From Aeromonas taiwanensis (GTDB taxonomy: Bacteria; Pseudomonadota; Gammaproteobacteria; Enterobacterales; Aeromonadaceae): a stretch of 64,000 nt of DNA. The notes beneath the pieces are model-generated. The model did not search any database, was not told where the DNA came from, and was given only the letters and a program-made list of their open reading frames with translations. A program made the position numbers and the translations under genes. Below are positions 46,989 through 57,401 of the stretch, piece by piece. Location: assembly GCF_000820165.1 (NCBI RefSeq), contig NZ_CDDD01000096.1, positions 1-64,000 of the forward strand. Direction: 5' to 3'. Numbering within the stretch: position 1 is the first letter of the stretch; each line of letters begins with the position of its first letter.

Positions 46989-48401
46989 ATGCCCAAAAAG
47001 TCCAAGTCACAGGCGATGCTGCTGCACTTCACGTCGCCGCGCCTCTCCATCGAAGAGCGCTTTGCCGCCGGCAAGGCGCTGCGTGAACACGTTCCTCGTG
47101 AATCCCATTCCCTGTTGCCAGCCCCCCATCCGGGACGGGATCCCATTGCCGTGCTCAAGGCCCAGGCCGCCACCCGGGTGCAGTGGCTGGTGCCGGTGCG
47201 TCACGCCCGAATGCAGGAGTCCCCCTTCGCCTTCCTGCGGGGGGCGGCGGCCATCATGGCGTCCGATCTGGTGGACACCCCGAGAACCGGGCTCATGGTG
47301 CAGGCCTGCGGTGACATGCACGTGGCCAACATCGGCCTCTATGCGAGTGCCGAGCGCAATCTGGTGCTGGCCATCAATGACTTCGACGAGACCCACATCG
47401 GGCCCTGGGAGTGGGATCTCAAGCGCCTCGCCACGAGTGCCCTGGTGGCGGCGGACTACCTCGGGGCCAGCGCCGCCCGCCAGCGGGAGGCGGCCAGGAT
47501 GATAGTGAGCGGATACCGCACCCGGATGCGGGAGTACGGCAAGATGGGCTTCATGCATGTCTGGTACGATCGCATCGATCAGGCCTCCGTCCTTCACGCC
47601 TTCTCCGAAGATGCCCACCGCAGCGTCGAAGCCGCCTTCGCCAAGGCCAGGGGGCGCAACCACCTGCAGGTGCTCGGCAAGATGACGGATCTGGTGGACG
47701 ATCAGCACAGGATCCGCGAGCTCCACCCCTTCGTCATCCGTGAAACCCACACCGAGAACGGCGAGCCCATCGATGTGGTGCTCGGCGATCTGCTGGAGGC
47801 CTATCTGGCTTCCCTGCCGGCCGACAGGCGCATCCTGCTCAAGCGCTATCGCGTGGTCGACGTGGCCCGCAAGGTGGTCGGGGTCGGCAGCGTGGGCACC
47901 CGGTGCTGGGTGATCCTGATGACGGGGGCCGACGACGACGACCCGCTGTTCCTGCAGGTCAAGGAGGCCCAGCCCTCGGTGCTGGCCCCCTATTTCACCT
48001 CCGAGGATGACAGCGGCAACCAGGGGCAGCGGGTGGTCAGGGGGCAGCGGATGATCCAGGGCTCGCCGGATATCTTCCTCGGCTGGTGCGAGCTGCGGGA
48101 ACGCCACTACTACGTGCGCCAGTTGCGGGACATGAAGGGGGGCATGGAACTGACCCCAGGCACGGTCAAGCCCCGCCATTTCGTGGAATATTGCCAGCTC
48201 TGCGGCTGGGCGCTGGCCCTGGCCCATGCCAAGTCCGGGGATGCGGCGCGGATCGCCGGCTATCTCGGCAAGTCGGACGTGATGGACGAGGCCATTACCG
48301 AGTTCGCGGTGGCCTATGGAGAGCGCACCCGGGAGGATCATGGCCGCCTGCTGGCCGCCATCGCCTGTGGCGAACTGGAGGCGGCCAGCGAGGCCCGCTA
48401 A
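46989..48401 (+). CDS. DUF2252 protein, kinase-like fold
   Basis: This 470-residue cytoplasmic protein carries the DUF2252 hallmarks CGDMHVANIG and INDFDETHIGPWEWDLKRL near residues 105-140. They resemble the catalytic and metal-binding loops of aminoglycoside-phosphotransferase-like kinases. The role is unknown. GGAGG eight bases before the ATG at 46989 decides the start over the in-frame GTG at 46974. It stands alone between the TetR gene and a convergent lysR. Confidence 0.87.
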   Translation: MPKKSKSQAMLLHFTSPRLSIEERFAAGKALREHVPRESHSLLPAPHPGRDPIAVLKAQAATRVQWLVPVRHARMQESPFAFLRGAAAIMASDLVDTPRTGLMVQACGDMHVANIGLYASAERNLVLAINDFDETHIGPWEWDLKRLATSALVAADYLGASAARQREAARMIVSGYRTRMREYGKMGFMHVWYDRIDQASVLHAFSEDAHRSVEAAFAKARGRNHLQVLGKMTDLVDDQHRIRELHPFVIRETHTENGEPIDVVLGDLLEAYLASLPADRRILLKRYRVVDVARKVVGVGSVGTRCWVILMTGADDDDPLFLQVKEAQPSVLAPYFTSEDDSGNQGQRVVRGQRMIQGSPDIFLGWCELRERHYYVRQLRDMKGGMELTPGTVKPRHFVEYCQLCGWALALAHAKSGDAARIAGYLGKSDVMDEAITEFAVAYGERTREDHGRLLAAIACGELEAASEAR

Positions 48402-48513
48402 TCCTTTGGCTATCACGGCATCAGCGGCGGTGCCCCGGGCGCCGCCGCTCCTTTTCCGGTTGCTCCCCTCTATCCCTCTTTGCACTAGGCCCGCCAGGAT
48501 ACCCGCATGCGGT

Positions 48514-48718
48514 ATGCCAGATGCAGTCTGTTGGGCTAACTCGGTTCCTGATTGACCAGCTCCCTTATCAACGCTTTCAGCCAGATCAAGGCAGGCTGCT
48601 GCGCGTGGTACCTGGCATGCCAGACGCAGGGGGTTACTCCTGATTGACCAACTCCCTCATCAGCGCTTTCAGCCAGATCAATGCAGGCTGCTGCGCATGA
48701 ACCGGGTGCCAGACGCAG
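48514..48718. repeat. tandem duplication of the lysR 3' end
   Basis: The last part of the downstream lysR gene (copy B, 48639-48718) has an imperfect copy 92 bases to its left (copy A, 48547-48630). Traces of a third are at 48514-48526 (ATGCCAGATGCAG). Copy A still encodes a near-identical peptide ([19 protein letters not shown]) on the minus strand but is beyond the lysR stop. Confidence 0.88.
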
Positions 48719-49545
48719 TTGAGGTGGTAGTCCGGCACGTCCTCGGGCAGGGGCAGGCTCTTGAGCGGCCAGTGGTGGGCGAGCAGCTCGGCCACCATGC
48801 TCGGCAGCACCAGCAGGTGATCGCTCTGGCTCACGATGGCGGCGGCGGACATATAGCTCTGGCTGTTGACCGAGATGGTGCGGCCAAAACCCAGGCTCTT
48901 GAGGTAGCGATCCAGGCTCGCCTCCGAGGTGCCGAGCGGCGAGTGGAACACGTGGGGCATCTCGATCAGCTGCGCCAGCGTGATGCGCTCCTGCGCCAGG
49001 GGCAGGGTGTCGCGCACCAGCCCGGCCAGGGGCTCGGTGAGCCAGGTCTCCTTGCCCAGATACCCCGGCACCTGCATGTACTCGTCGAATCCCAGCACCA
49101 GGTCTATCTCGCCGCTCGCCAGCTCCGCCTCCGGCAGGGTGTCGCGCAGGATGCGGATCTCGATGGTGACGCCCGGCGCCAGCCCCCTGAGGCGCTGGAT
49201 AAGGGGCGGGATCAGCACGCACTCTACGTAGTCCGTGGTGCAGAGCACGAAGCGCCGCTTCGAATGGCGCGGGTCGAACTCGTCCTCCTCGCTGAGCTGC
49301 TGCTCCAGCAGCCGCAGCGCCTGCTGCACCCCCAGGTGCAGACGCTGGGCGCGGGCGGTCGGCAACATCCCCTGGGGGGTGCGCACCAGGAGCGGGTCGT
49401 CGAAGAAGGTGCGCAGGCGATTGAGCGCGTGGCTCATGGCGGGCTGGCTGACGAAGAGCGATTCGGCGGCGCGGGTCACGCTGCCTTGCGTCATCAGGGC
49501 GTCAAAGGCGAGCAGCAGATTGAGGTCGAGCTGGTGCAGTTTCAT
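48634..49545 (-). CDS. LysR-family transcriptional regulator
   Basis: This 303-residue protein has an HTH ([38 protein letters not shown]) and a periplasmic-binding-like effector domain of the NodD/NahR side ([21 protein letters not shown]). It is divergent from aguA across 146 bases and is therefore the likely regulator of agmatine use, although aguR in Pseudomonas is TetR-type. No Shine-Dalgarno is visible. The 3' end is duplicated downstream. Confidence 0.88.
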   Translation of the reverse strand: MKLHQLDLNLLLAFDALMTQGSVTRAAESLFVSQPAMSHALNRLRTFFDDPLLVRTPQGMLPTARAQRLHLGVQQALRLLEQQLSEEDEFDPRHSKRRFVLCTTDYVECVLIPPLIQRLRGLAPGVTIEIRILRDTLPEAELASGEIDLVLGFDEYMQVPGYLGKETWLTEPLAGLVRDTLPLAQERITLAQLIEMPHVFHSPLGTSEASLDRYLKSLGFGRTISVNSQSYMSAAAIVSQSDHLLVLPSMVAELLAHHWPLKSLPLPEDVPDYHLNCVWHPVHAQQPALIWLKALMRELVNQE

Positions 49546-49691
49546 GGGGGGATTATTCGCCGTATCTATGGGACAATCCATCCTATTCATTTGATGGATG
49601 GGCGCGCAACTTCTTACACTGCGGCTCACTCTTATTTTTCCAGGGTTCCCGTCTCAATCCGGGGGCCTCAATCCATGCAAGGAGCCTTGCG

Positions 49692-50789
49692 ATGAGCATC
49701 AAGACCATGAACACCACGCCGGCCGCCGACGGCTTCACCATGCCCGCCGAGTGGGCGCACCAGCAGGCCGTCTGGATGATCTGGCCGTTCCGTCCGGACA
49801 ACTGGCGGGGCGCCGGCCGCTTCGCGCAAGCCACCTTCGCCAAGGTCGCGGATGCCATCGGTGGCGCCACCCCGGTCTTTATGGGGGTGCCGGCCCAGTT
49901 CATGGAGCAGGCCCGCGCCGTGATGCCGGCCCACGTCACCCTGGTCGAGATGAACAGCGATGACTGCTGGGCCCGCGACAGCGGCCCGACCGTGGTCACC
50001 AACGCCGCCGGCGAGTGCCGCGGGGTGGACTGGGGCTTCAACGCCTGGGGCGGCCACAAGGGCGGCCTCTACTATCCCTGGGATCAGGACGAGAAAGTGG
50101 CGGCCCAGATGCTGGAACAGCACGGTATGGATCGCTACGACGCGCCGCTGATCCTGGAAGGGGGCTCCATCCACGTGGACGGCGAAGGCACCTGCATGAC
50201 CACCGCCGAGTGCCTGCTCAACGAGAACCGCAACCCGGATCTCACCAAGGCGCAGATTGAAGCTCACCTGCGCGACTATCTGGGCGTCACCAGCTTTATC
50301 TGGCTGGACGAAGGCGTCTACATGGACGAGACCGACGGCCACATCGACAACATGTGCTGCTTCGTGCGCCCGGGTGAAGTGGCCCTGCACTGGACCGACG
50401 ACGAGACCGATCCCCAGTACGCCCGCTCCCTGGCCGCCCTCAAGGTGCTCGAGGCCGCCGTGGACGCCAAGGGGCGCAAGCTGAAGGTGTGGAAGCTGCC
50501 CCAGCCGGGCCCGCTGTTCTGCACCGAAGAGGAATCCGCCGGCGTCGAGAGCGGCACCGGTGTACCGCGCGAGGCCGAAGGCCGCCTGGCCGGTTCCTAC
50601 GTGAACTTCCTCATCACCAACGATCGCATCGTCTACCCGCTGCTGGATGCCGCCACCGACGGCGAGGCCCAGCGCATCCTGGAGGAGATCTTCCCGGAGC
50701 ACAAAGTGGTCGGCGTGCCGGCCCGCGAGATCCTGCTGGGGGGTGGCAATATCCACTGCATCACCCAGCAGATCCCCTCCGGCCAATAA
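49692..50789 (+). CDS. aguA: agmatine deiminase AguA
   Basis: It hydrolyses agmatine to N-carbamoylputrescine and ammonia. This 365-residue member of the guanidino-modifying superfamily shows the nucleophile C356 in [11 protein letters not shown], catalytic GHIDN in [21 protein letters not shown] and [14 protein letters not shown] precedes the ATG. The next gene is an amidase rather than the usual nitrilase-type AguB. The LysR gene upstream is divergent. Confidence 0.96.
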   Translation: MSIKTMNTTPAADGFTMPAEWAHQQAVWMIWPFRPDNWRGAGRFAQATFAKVADAIGGATPVFMGVPAQFMEQARAVMPAHVTLVEMNSDDCWARDSGPTVVTNAAGECRGVDWGFNAWGGHKGGLYYPWDQDEKVAAQMLEQHGMDRYDAPLILEGGSIHVDGEGTCMTTAECLLNENRNPDLTKAQIEAHLRDYLGVTSFIWLDEGVYMDETDGHIDNMCCFVRPGEVALHWTDDETDPQYARSLAALKVLEAAVDAKGRKLKVWKLPQPGPLFCTEEESAGVESGTGVPREAEGRLAGSYVNFLITNDRIVYPLLDAATDGEAQRILEEIFPEHKVVGVPAREILLGGGNIHCITQQIPSGQ

Positions 50790-50801
50790 GCCGCCGGGTA
50801 A

Positions 50802-50823
50802 CGCCCCCCGGTCTTGGGGGGCG
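50802..50823 (+). terminator. hairpin between aguA and the amidase gene
   Basis: CGCCCCCC/GGGGGGCG is an eight-pair stem with loop GGTCTT and no T tract. It may attenuate or protect the aguA message rather than separate two units. Confidence 0.4.
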
Positions 50824-50943
50824 CTGATTGCTATCGTGGTCGCATCGGCAGAGCAGCCGCTGCGACCACTGCCTCACGGCGCCAAGCCATCCCCGTGCGG
50901 CCCATATCCTGACACCGTCACCCTATTGCAGGAGATCCCAAAA

Positions 50944-52647
50944 ATGATCGAAGTGACCGAGGTTTCCATCGCCGAGCTGCGTGCCGCACTCGAATCCGGC
51001 CGCACCACCGCGGTCGAACTGGTCAAGGCCTATCTGGCCCGTATCGAGGCCTATGACGGCCCCGAGACAGACACCAAACTTAACGCCGTCGTGGTGCGCA
51101 ACCCCGATGCGCTGAAAGAGGCCGAGGCTTCCGATGCCCGCCGCGCCCGTGGTGAAACCCTGGGGCCGCTGGACGGCATTCCCTACACCGCCAAAGACAG
51201 CTACCTGGTCAAGGGGCTGACTGCCGCCTCCGGCAGCCCGGCCTTCAAGGATCTGGTGGCCCAGCGCGACGCCTTTACCGTGGAGCGCCTGCGCGCCGCC
51301 GGTGCCATCTGCCTGGGCAAGACCAATATGCCGCCGATGGCCAATGGCGGCATGCAGCGCGGCGTCTATGGCCGTGCCGAGAGCCCCTACAACGCCGACT
51401 ACCTGACCGCGCCCTTTGCCTCCGGCTCCTCCAACGGTGCCGGTACCGCCACCGCCGCCAGCTTCTCCGCCTTCGGTCTGGCGGAAGAAACCTGGTCGAG
51501 CGGCCGGGGCCCTGCCTCCAACAACGGTCTGTGTGCCTACACCCCGTCCCGTGGCGTGATTTCGGTGCGCGGCAACTGGCCCCTGACCCCGACCATGGAC
51601 GTCGTCGTGCCCTACGCCCGCACCATGACAGACCTTTTGGAAGTGCTGGATGTAGTCGTCGCCGACGATGCCGAGACTCGCGGTGATCTCTGGCGCATGC
51701 AGCCCTGGGTGCAACTGCCCAAGGCCTCCGAGGTGCGTCCGGCTTCCTATCTGGATCTGGCCGCCGGTGCCTCCGCCCTCAAGGGCAAGCGCCTCGGCGT
51801 GCCGCGCATGTTTATCAACAAGGATGAACTGGCCGGCACCAGCGACAGCCCCGGCATCGGCGGCCCGACCGGTCAGCGCATCCAGACTCGCGACTCCGTG
51901 ATTGCCCTGTGGGAACAGGCCCGTCAGGCACTGGAAGCCGCGGGCGCCGAAGTCATCGAGGTGGACTTCCCGCTGGTCTCCAACTGCGAAGGGGACAGAC
52001 CCGGCGCGCCGACCGTGTTCAATCGCGGCATCGTGAGCCCTGAGTTCCTCAACGACGAGCTGTGGGAGCTCTCCGGCTGGGCCTTCGACGACTTCCTGCG
52101 TGCCAACGGCGACCCCAAGCTCAATAAGCTTGAGGATGTCGATGGGCCCAAGATCTTCCCCCACGATCCGGGCACCCTGCCAAACCGAGAGGGGGATCTG
52201 GCGGCCGGTATGGACGAGTACGTCAATATGGCCAAGCGCGGCCTGAAATCCTGGGACGAGATCGCCACTGTGCCGGACGGCCTGCGCGGTCTGGAAAAGA
52301 CCCGCAAGCTGGATCTGGAGGACTGGATGGACGGGCTCAAGCTCGACGCCGTGCTGTTCCCGACCGTGGCCGACGTGGGTCCCGCCGATGCGGACGTGAA
52401 TCCGGCCTCCGCCGACATCGCCTGGAGCAACGGCATCTGGGTTGCCAACGGCAACCTCGCCATTCGCCATCTCGGTGTGCCGACCGTCACCGTCCCCATG
52501 GGTGTGATGGCCGATATCGGTATGCCGGTGGGGCTGACCTTCGCCGGTCGCGCCTATGACGACAACAAGCTGCTGCGCTTTGCCTCGGCCTTCGAGTCCA
52601 CCGGCAGCAAGCGACTGGTGCCGCCACGGACGCCGCCGTTGGCTTGA
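50944..52647 (+). CDS. amidase-signature family hydrolase
   Basis: This 567-residue protein has the Ser-cisSer-Lys triad region: K84 in PYTAKDSYLVKG, S162/S163 in FASGSSNGAG and S186 in EETWSSGRGPAS. The usual GG before the nucleophile is replaced by WS, so it is a divergent member. AGGAG lies ten bases before the ATG at 50944; the frame is open further up without homology. It follows aguA by 154 bases and may hydrolyse N-carbamoylputrescine or another amide; that role is inference. A strong terminator follows. Confidence 0.88.
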   Translation: MIEVTEVSIAELRAALESGRTTAVELVKAYLARIEAYDGPETDTKLNAVVVRNPDALKEAEASDARRARGETLGPLDGIPYTAKDSYLVKGLTAASGSPAFKDLVAQRDAFTVERLRAAGAICLGKTNMPPMANGGMQRGVYGRAESPYNADYLTAPFASGSSNGAGTATAASFSAFGLAEETWSSGRGPASNNGLCAYTPSRGVISVRGNWPLTPTMDVVVPYARTMTDLLEVLDVVVADDAETRGDLWRMQPWVQLPKASEVRPASYLDLAAGASALKGKRLGVPRMFINKDELAGTSDSPGIGGPTGQRIQTRDSVIALWEQARQALEAAGAEVIEVDFPLVSNCEGDRPGAPTVFNRGIVSPEFLNDELWELSGWAFDDFLRANGDPKLNKLEDVDGPKIFPHDPGTLPNREGDLAAGMDEYVNMAKRGLKSWDEIATVPDGLRGLEKTRKLDLEDWMDGLKLDAVLFPTVADVGPADADVNPASADIAWSNGIWVANGNLAIRHLGVPTVTVPMGVMADIGMPVGLTFAGRAYDDNKLLRFASAFESTGSKRLVPPRTPPLA

Positions 52648-52692
52648 TTTGTGTGGTGAGTTAAATCTCTCTGGTTTATCCGAAGATAATGA

Positions 52693-52725
52693 AAAAACCA
52701 CCCGTTATACGGGTGGTTTTTATTT
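52693..52725. terminator. terminator between the amidase and DUF2971 genes
   Basis: A twelve-pair stem (52693-52704 with 52710-52721, loop TTATA) begins with As and ends with Ts, serving both convergent genes. Confidence 0.9.
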
Positions 52726-52732
52726 AAATGTG

Positions 52733-53686
52733 TTATTGGTTCGGTATTTCCATCTTATGTTCACCAAAAATTTCCACGCCTGAATATGCTACCTTGGGTA
52801 AGTGGACGCTCCACTCGCAATTTTCGTTGTAAGGTTTTTTAATTAGGCCTGCATTTTTGTTTGTTAATACCATTTCATAGTACTTTATACTTGGTTGTCG
52901 ACCATCCATCATTTTTATAATCGCATGCCTTATTTCAGCTGGGCATCGGAGACCAAACGTGATTTCCTCTAACATTAGGGGCGAGTCTTGAAGACCAATG
53001 TTACTTATCAGTCTGTATTCTTTTTCATATTTCCACGTTCTGCTTTTCTTTAAGAGGATTTCATTTTCTATGATGGTTTGTTCATCTTTATCATTTTTAA
53101 CAAATGCATTGTAAAGTGATGATGTTTTTATCACGCCATGCTTGCCATATATCACAGGCTTGATATCAGGAACAGGCTTTCTATTATCGCTATATCCAAT
53201 ACAGATACCTTTATGTTCATCACCATAATGGCTCCACATTAGCATGTTTTTCCCATCTTTCGAAAAACAGAAAACACCTCTACTGTAATGTTCCCTTAAC
53301 TCTGAAAGTATATTTGAAGTTAATATTCCAGTTTCAGCATCCTCCGGTGTACAGGTATACTCTGGATCGGTTGAGTTATAACTCATTCTATTTAAGTCAT
53401 CTATTATTATAGATTTTGCCATTTCTTCTAGTAAGGGTTTTATTTTTGCTTCAATGTCTTTACCTCTAATGTTCTGTTCTGCATTTTTAAGTGTTCTAGG
53501 AAACTTTAGCCTAGCATATATCTTTCTTAGCTCTTCAATTGAAGAATTATTCTCAATGGAGAACATTTTGCAGTCAAGTGGGTCATTAAAGGTGGCGGGT
53601 GAAGCATAAAATATTTTATCCCAACAAAGAGATTCTATTAGGTTAGTATTCATCGCCCTGTATTTGTAGAAAGTTTCTTTCTTCAT
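52733..53686 (-). CDS. DUF2971 protein, likely horizontally acquired
   Basis: This 317-residue protein has DUF2971 features: YKYR at the N-terminus, YASPATFNDPLDCKMF, CFSKDGKNMLMWSHYGDEHKGICIGY and WKYEKEYRLI. The biochemical function is unknown. The gene is strikingly AT-rich: one sampled 60-base line at 53401 has 16 G/C, against 39 in a line of the neighbouring amidase gene. An ATG at 53686 is chosen over GTG at 53689. The palindrome ATATGA-TT-TCATAT (53729-53742) lies in its promoter region. It is single, with no recognisable mobile gene beside it. Confidence 0.85.
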   Translation of the reverse strand: MKKETFYKYRAMNTNLIESLCWDKIFYASPATFNDPLDCKMFSIENNSSIEELRKIYARLKFPRTLKNAEQNIRGKDIEAKIKPLLEEMAKSIIIDDLNRMSYNSTDPEYTCTPEDAETGILTSNILSELREHYSRGVFCFSKDGKNMLMWSHYGDEHKGICIGYSDNRKPVPDIKPVIYGKHGVIKTSSLYNAFVKNDKDEQTIIENEILLKKSRTWKYEKEYRLISNIGLQDSPLMLEEITFGLRCPAEIRHAIIKMMDGRQPSIKYYEMVLTNKNAGLIKKPYNENCEWSVHLPKVAYSGVEIFGEHKMEIPNQ

Positions 53687-53817
53687 CACCGTACCTGCAC
53701 GTTTTAGTGAGTAATTTCATGCATCATAATATGATTTCATATTTGTTTTCTAATCTATTGTCGGGATAGATTGAGCATTGTTTAGCTTGCATGATTGTCT
53801 TCACAGTTAGTGCCATG

Positions 53818-53960
53818 GGTTCGAATAGTGAATCGTATTCAGACGATCGCGGACAGGTCGTGGCCGAGAAGCAGGTGATATTCAGAGTTTCCTGTTGGCC
53901 TTGCCATGACTCGATGCGTGGCGATAAACGGACGATTACGCTGCGCTAATCGACCCTACA
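53818..53960. repeat. intergenic direct repeat, copy 1
   Basis: It starts GGTTCGAATAG and ends in a palindromic core GGACGATTA/TAATCGACC around CGCTGCGC (53930-53955; one arm mismatch). It matches copy 2 at 54125 with scattered differences, 307 bases apart. Confidence 0.85.
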
Positions 53961-53979
53961 TTATGGGATTTATTGTTAC

Positions 53980-54021
53980 CTCCCCCTCATCCCCAGCCCT
54001 TCTCCCGCAAGGGGAGAAGGG
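53980..54021. repeat. REP-like hairpin element 1
   Basis: CCCTTCTCCC (53997-54006) pairs with GGGAGAAGGG (54012-54021). It is preceded by the C-rich tract CTCCCCCTCATCCCCAGC, characteristic of dispersed extragenic palindromes. Confidence 0.7.
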
Positions 54022-54080
54022 AGCAAATATGCGCCTCTGATTTGGTCTGGCAACCGGGCTTGGAATTGGGACGGGCCATC

Positions 54081-54112
54081 CCCTCTCCCTTGGGAGAGGG
54101 TGAGGGGGCGCT
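54081..54112. repeat. REP-like hairpin element 2
   Basis: CCCTCTCCC (54081-54089) pairs with GGGAGAGGG (54092-54100) and is followed by TGAGGGGGCG, the mirror of the CCCCCTCA tract in element 1. The two elements therefore form an inverted pair. Confidence 0.7.
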
Positions 54113-54124
54113 ATCTGAGTTGTA

Positions 54125-54263
54125 GGTTCGAATAGCAAAGCGTATTCGGACGATCGTGAATGGGGGCCGAGAGTCCGCAGTTGTCCAAAGTTTCCTGCCT
54201 GTCTTGCCATGACTCGGTGCACGGCGGTATGCGGACGATTACGCTGCGCTAATCGTCCCTACA
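54125..54263. repeat. intergenic direct repeat, copy 2
   Basis: This second copy of the 140-bp element has a perfect palindromic core: GGACGATTA (54233-54241) and TAATCGTCC (54250-54258) around CGCTGCGC. The core GATTACGCTGCGCTAATC is known as a dispersed intergenic motif in several gammaproteobacteria. Confidence 0.85.
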
Positions 54264-54489
54264 TCAGGCGTTGATTGCGTATGTCGAGTCTTTACCTCTC
54301 GCCATTCCCCGCATTGCCAACCGCCATCTTTGTCGTGACTCGCTGCTGATTTTTCCTGACGTCCCCCGACTTCACCCTGGCTTCACACAGCCTCATTTTT
54401 TCCTCACAAAGCCCTTCTATCTTTTGCCCACTGATAAATGGGTCTGCTTGCCACAGGGTGGCGAGGGCCAAAGAGAGGGGCGCGAGACG

Positions 54490-54624
54490 ATGAAATCCTG
54501 GATCAAATACGGGCTGGCCGGGGCCCTGATACTGGTGGCGAGTTTCTGGGGCGGCAGCGTGCGGGCGGCGGGGGCGTGGCCCGCTCAAGGGGGCCCGTGC
54601 CCGCCTGTCTCCCAGTTCCCCTAA
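54490..54624 (+). CDS. small exported peptide, tentative
   Basis: This 44-residue ORF has a textbook signal peptide (positive N-terminus MKSWIKYG, hydrophobic core, cleavage after SVRAA). The mature part is only about 18 residues, Pro-rich (WPAQGGPCPPVSQFP), with one cysteine. An AGAGAGGGG run precedes the ATG. It could be a small secreted protein or the remnant of a larger gene, since it ends just before the convergent reductase gene. Confidence 0.35.
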   Translation: MKSWIKYGLAGALILVASFWGGSVRAAGAWPAQGGPCPPVSQFP

Positions 54625-54660
54625 TATCAGGCCAATGACTGAACGCGCCGGGCTGGCCTG

Positions 54661-55956
<1,296 letters not shown>

Positions 55957-56116
55957 GGTGTCCTCCTTGTCCATGTCCCTATTGCACACCCGCTTTGTGG
56001 CGAAAGTGTGCCCTTGCACTACCTCTTTTGTAGCAGATTGTGGCAAGGGCGGGACGGGAGGAAACAAGGGGCTGGCCCCCTGAAAGCCCCCCGGCGGAGC
56101 AGGGGGCAGGCGGGTC

Positions 56117-57355
56117 TCAGCGTCGCTTGCCCCTGGCACCGAGGGCCTGCTGCCTGGCCTTCTGCTTCTGGGCGCCCTTGCTGTTGCGACGCGAGACGGG
56201 GGCCTCGCGGGTGAGATCCGGTTCGAAGCCCGGGAACCACTGCTGGGGCAGCCGGGTGTCGAGCACCGCCTCCACCTTCTCCAGCAGTGGCGTGTCCTCC
56301 GGGCTGAACAGGGTCACGGCCAGCCCCTTGTTGCCGGCGCGGCCGGTGCGCCCGATGCGGTGCACGTAGTCCTCGGCCTGATGCGGAAACTCCACGTTGA
56401 TCACATAGTTGAGATCGCTGATGTCGAGGCCGCGGGCCGCCACGTCGGTGGCCACCAGGGCCTGCAGGGTGCCGGCGCGAAACTCGATCAACACTTTCTC
56501 CCGCGCGCTCTGGGACAGGTCCCCGTGGAAGGCGAGCACGTTGATGCTCCCCTTGCCAAGCTGCTGGGCCAGCTTGTCGGCCCCCTGGCGGGTGCGGCTG
56601 AAGATGAGCGCCGGCGCCCACCCCTTCACCTTGATAAGGTGTTCGATCAGTTCCACCTTGCGCTCAGCGTCCACCGCATAGACCCGCTGCTCCACCTCGG
56701 CCGCCGTGGTGTTGTGCGGCGCCACTTCGATAAGCTCGGGGTCGCGCAGCAATACCTTGCTGAGCGCAAACAGGTTGTCGTCGCAGGTGGCCGAGAAGAG
56801 CAGGGTCTGGCGATCCTCTGGCAGGTGCTTCAGTAGCGCGGTGATCTCGTCCATAAAGCCCATGTCGAGCATGCGGTCCGCCTCGTCAAACACCAGGTGG
56901 GCCACGGCGCCGAGGCTCACCGCCCCGTGGCGCAGGTGATCGAGCAGACGGCCCGGGGTGGCGATCAGGATATCCACGCCCGATTTGAGTGCCTCCACCT
57001 GGGCGGCGATGCTGACCCCGCCGTAGACGAGCGTGCTGGTGAGGCTGGAGCCCCTGGCGTAGCGCGCGACGCTCTCTTGCACCTGCACCGCCAGCTCGCG
57101 GGTTGGCACCAGCACCAGGGCGCGCACCGGGCGGGTTTCGCCGACGGGCATCGTTTGCAACTGCTCAATCAGCGGCAGCACGAAGGCGGCAGTCTTGCCG
57201 GTGCCGGTCTGGGCGCCGGCCAGCAGATCCCGCCCCGCCAGAATGACCGGGATGGCGCTGGCCTGAATGGGGGTCGGCGCCGCGTAACCAAGTTCACTCA
57301 GGGTCTGCTGCAGGGAGGGGGAGAGGGCCAGGTCGGCAAAGGAGGCAATGGACAT
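56117..57355 (-). CDS. DEAD-box RNA helicase (RhlE-like)
   Basis: This 412-residue ATP-dependent RNA helicase shows the Q motif (TPIQASAIP), motif I AQTGTGKT, motif II FDEADRMLDMGF, motif III FSAT and motif VI HRIGRTGRAG. A short basic C-terminal tail (RRNSKGAQKQKARQQALGARGKRR) probably binds RNA. The ATG at 57355 lacks a clear Shine-Dalgarno but matches the family start. It is monocistronic; the gap to the gene on its right is short. Confidence 0.93.
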   Translation of the reverse strand: MSIASFADLALSPSLQQTLSELGYAAPTPIQASAIPVILAGRDLLAGAQTGTGKTAAFVLPLIEQLQTMPVGETRPVRALVLVPTRELAVQVQESVARYARGSSLTSTLVYGGVSIAAQVEALKSGVDILIATPGRLLDHLRHGAVSLGAVAHLVFDEADRMLDMGFMDEITALLKHLPEDRQTLLFSATCDDNLFALSKVLLRDPELIEVAPHNTTAAEVEQRVYAVDAERKVELIEHLIKVKGWAPALIFSRTRQGADKLAQQLGKGSINVLAFHGDLSQSAREKVLIEFRAGTLQALVATDVAARGLDISDLNYVINVEFPHQAEDYVHRIGRTGRAGNKGLAVTLFSPEDTPLLEKVEAVLDTRLPQQWFPGFEPDLTREAPVSRRNSKGAQKQKARQQALGARGKRR

Positions 57356-57401
57356 AGGGGCACCAGATAGGGTTATCGCGGCCGCGCCGCGATGGAAACA
57401 G

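Larger units (their letters stand above)
53690..54489. other. 800-base gene-free repeat region
   Basis: Between the DUF2971 gene and a small ORF there is no credible gene. It holds the DUF2971 promoter region, two 140-bp imperfect direct repeats and two REP-like hairpins, followed by 220 bases of mixed sequence with nothing recognised. Confidence 0.7.

Noticed and set aside
48536..49222. Alternative-frame gene ending in the duplicated lysR tail
   Set aside because: It is the +1 shadow of lysR that picks up the duplicated peptide end only after leaving the true gene; it has no start signal or domain.
50647..50943. N-terminal extension of the amidase (99 codons)
   Set aside because: The extension overlaps aguA in another frame and has no homology, while AGGAG precedes the ATG at 50944.
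53690..54489. Possible CRISPR array or prophage edge
   Set aside because: The repeats are two long imperfect copies and REP-like hairpins, not short regularly spaced repeats. No cas, integrase or phage gene is present.
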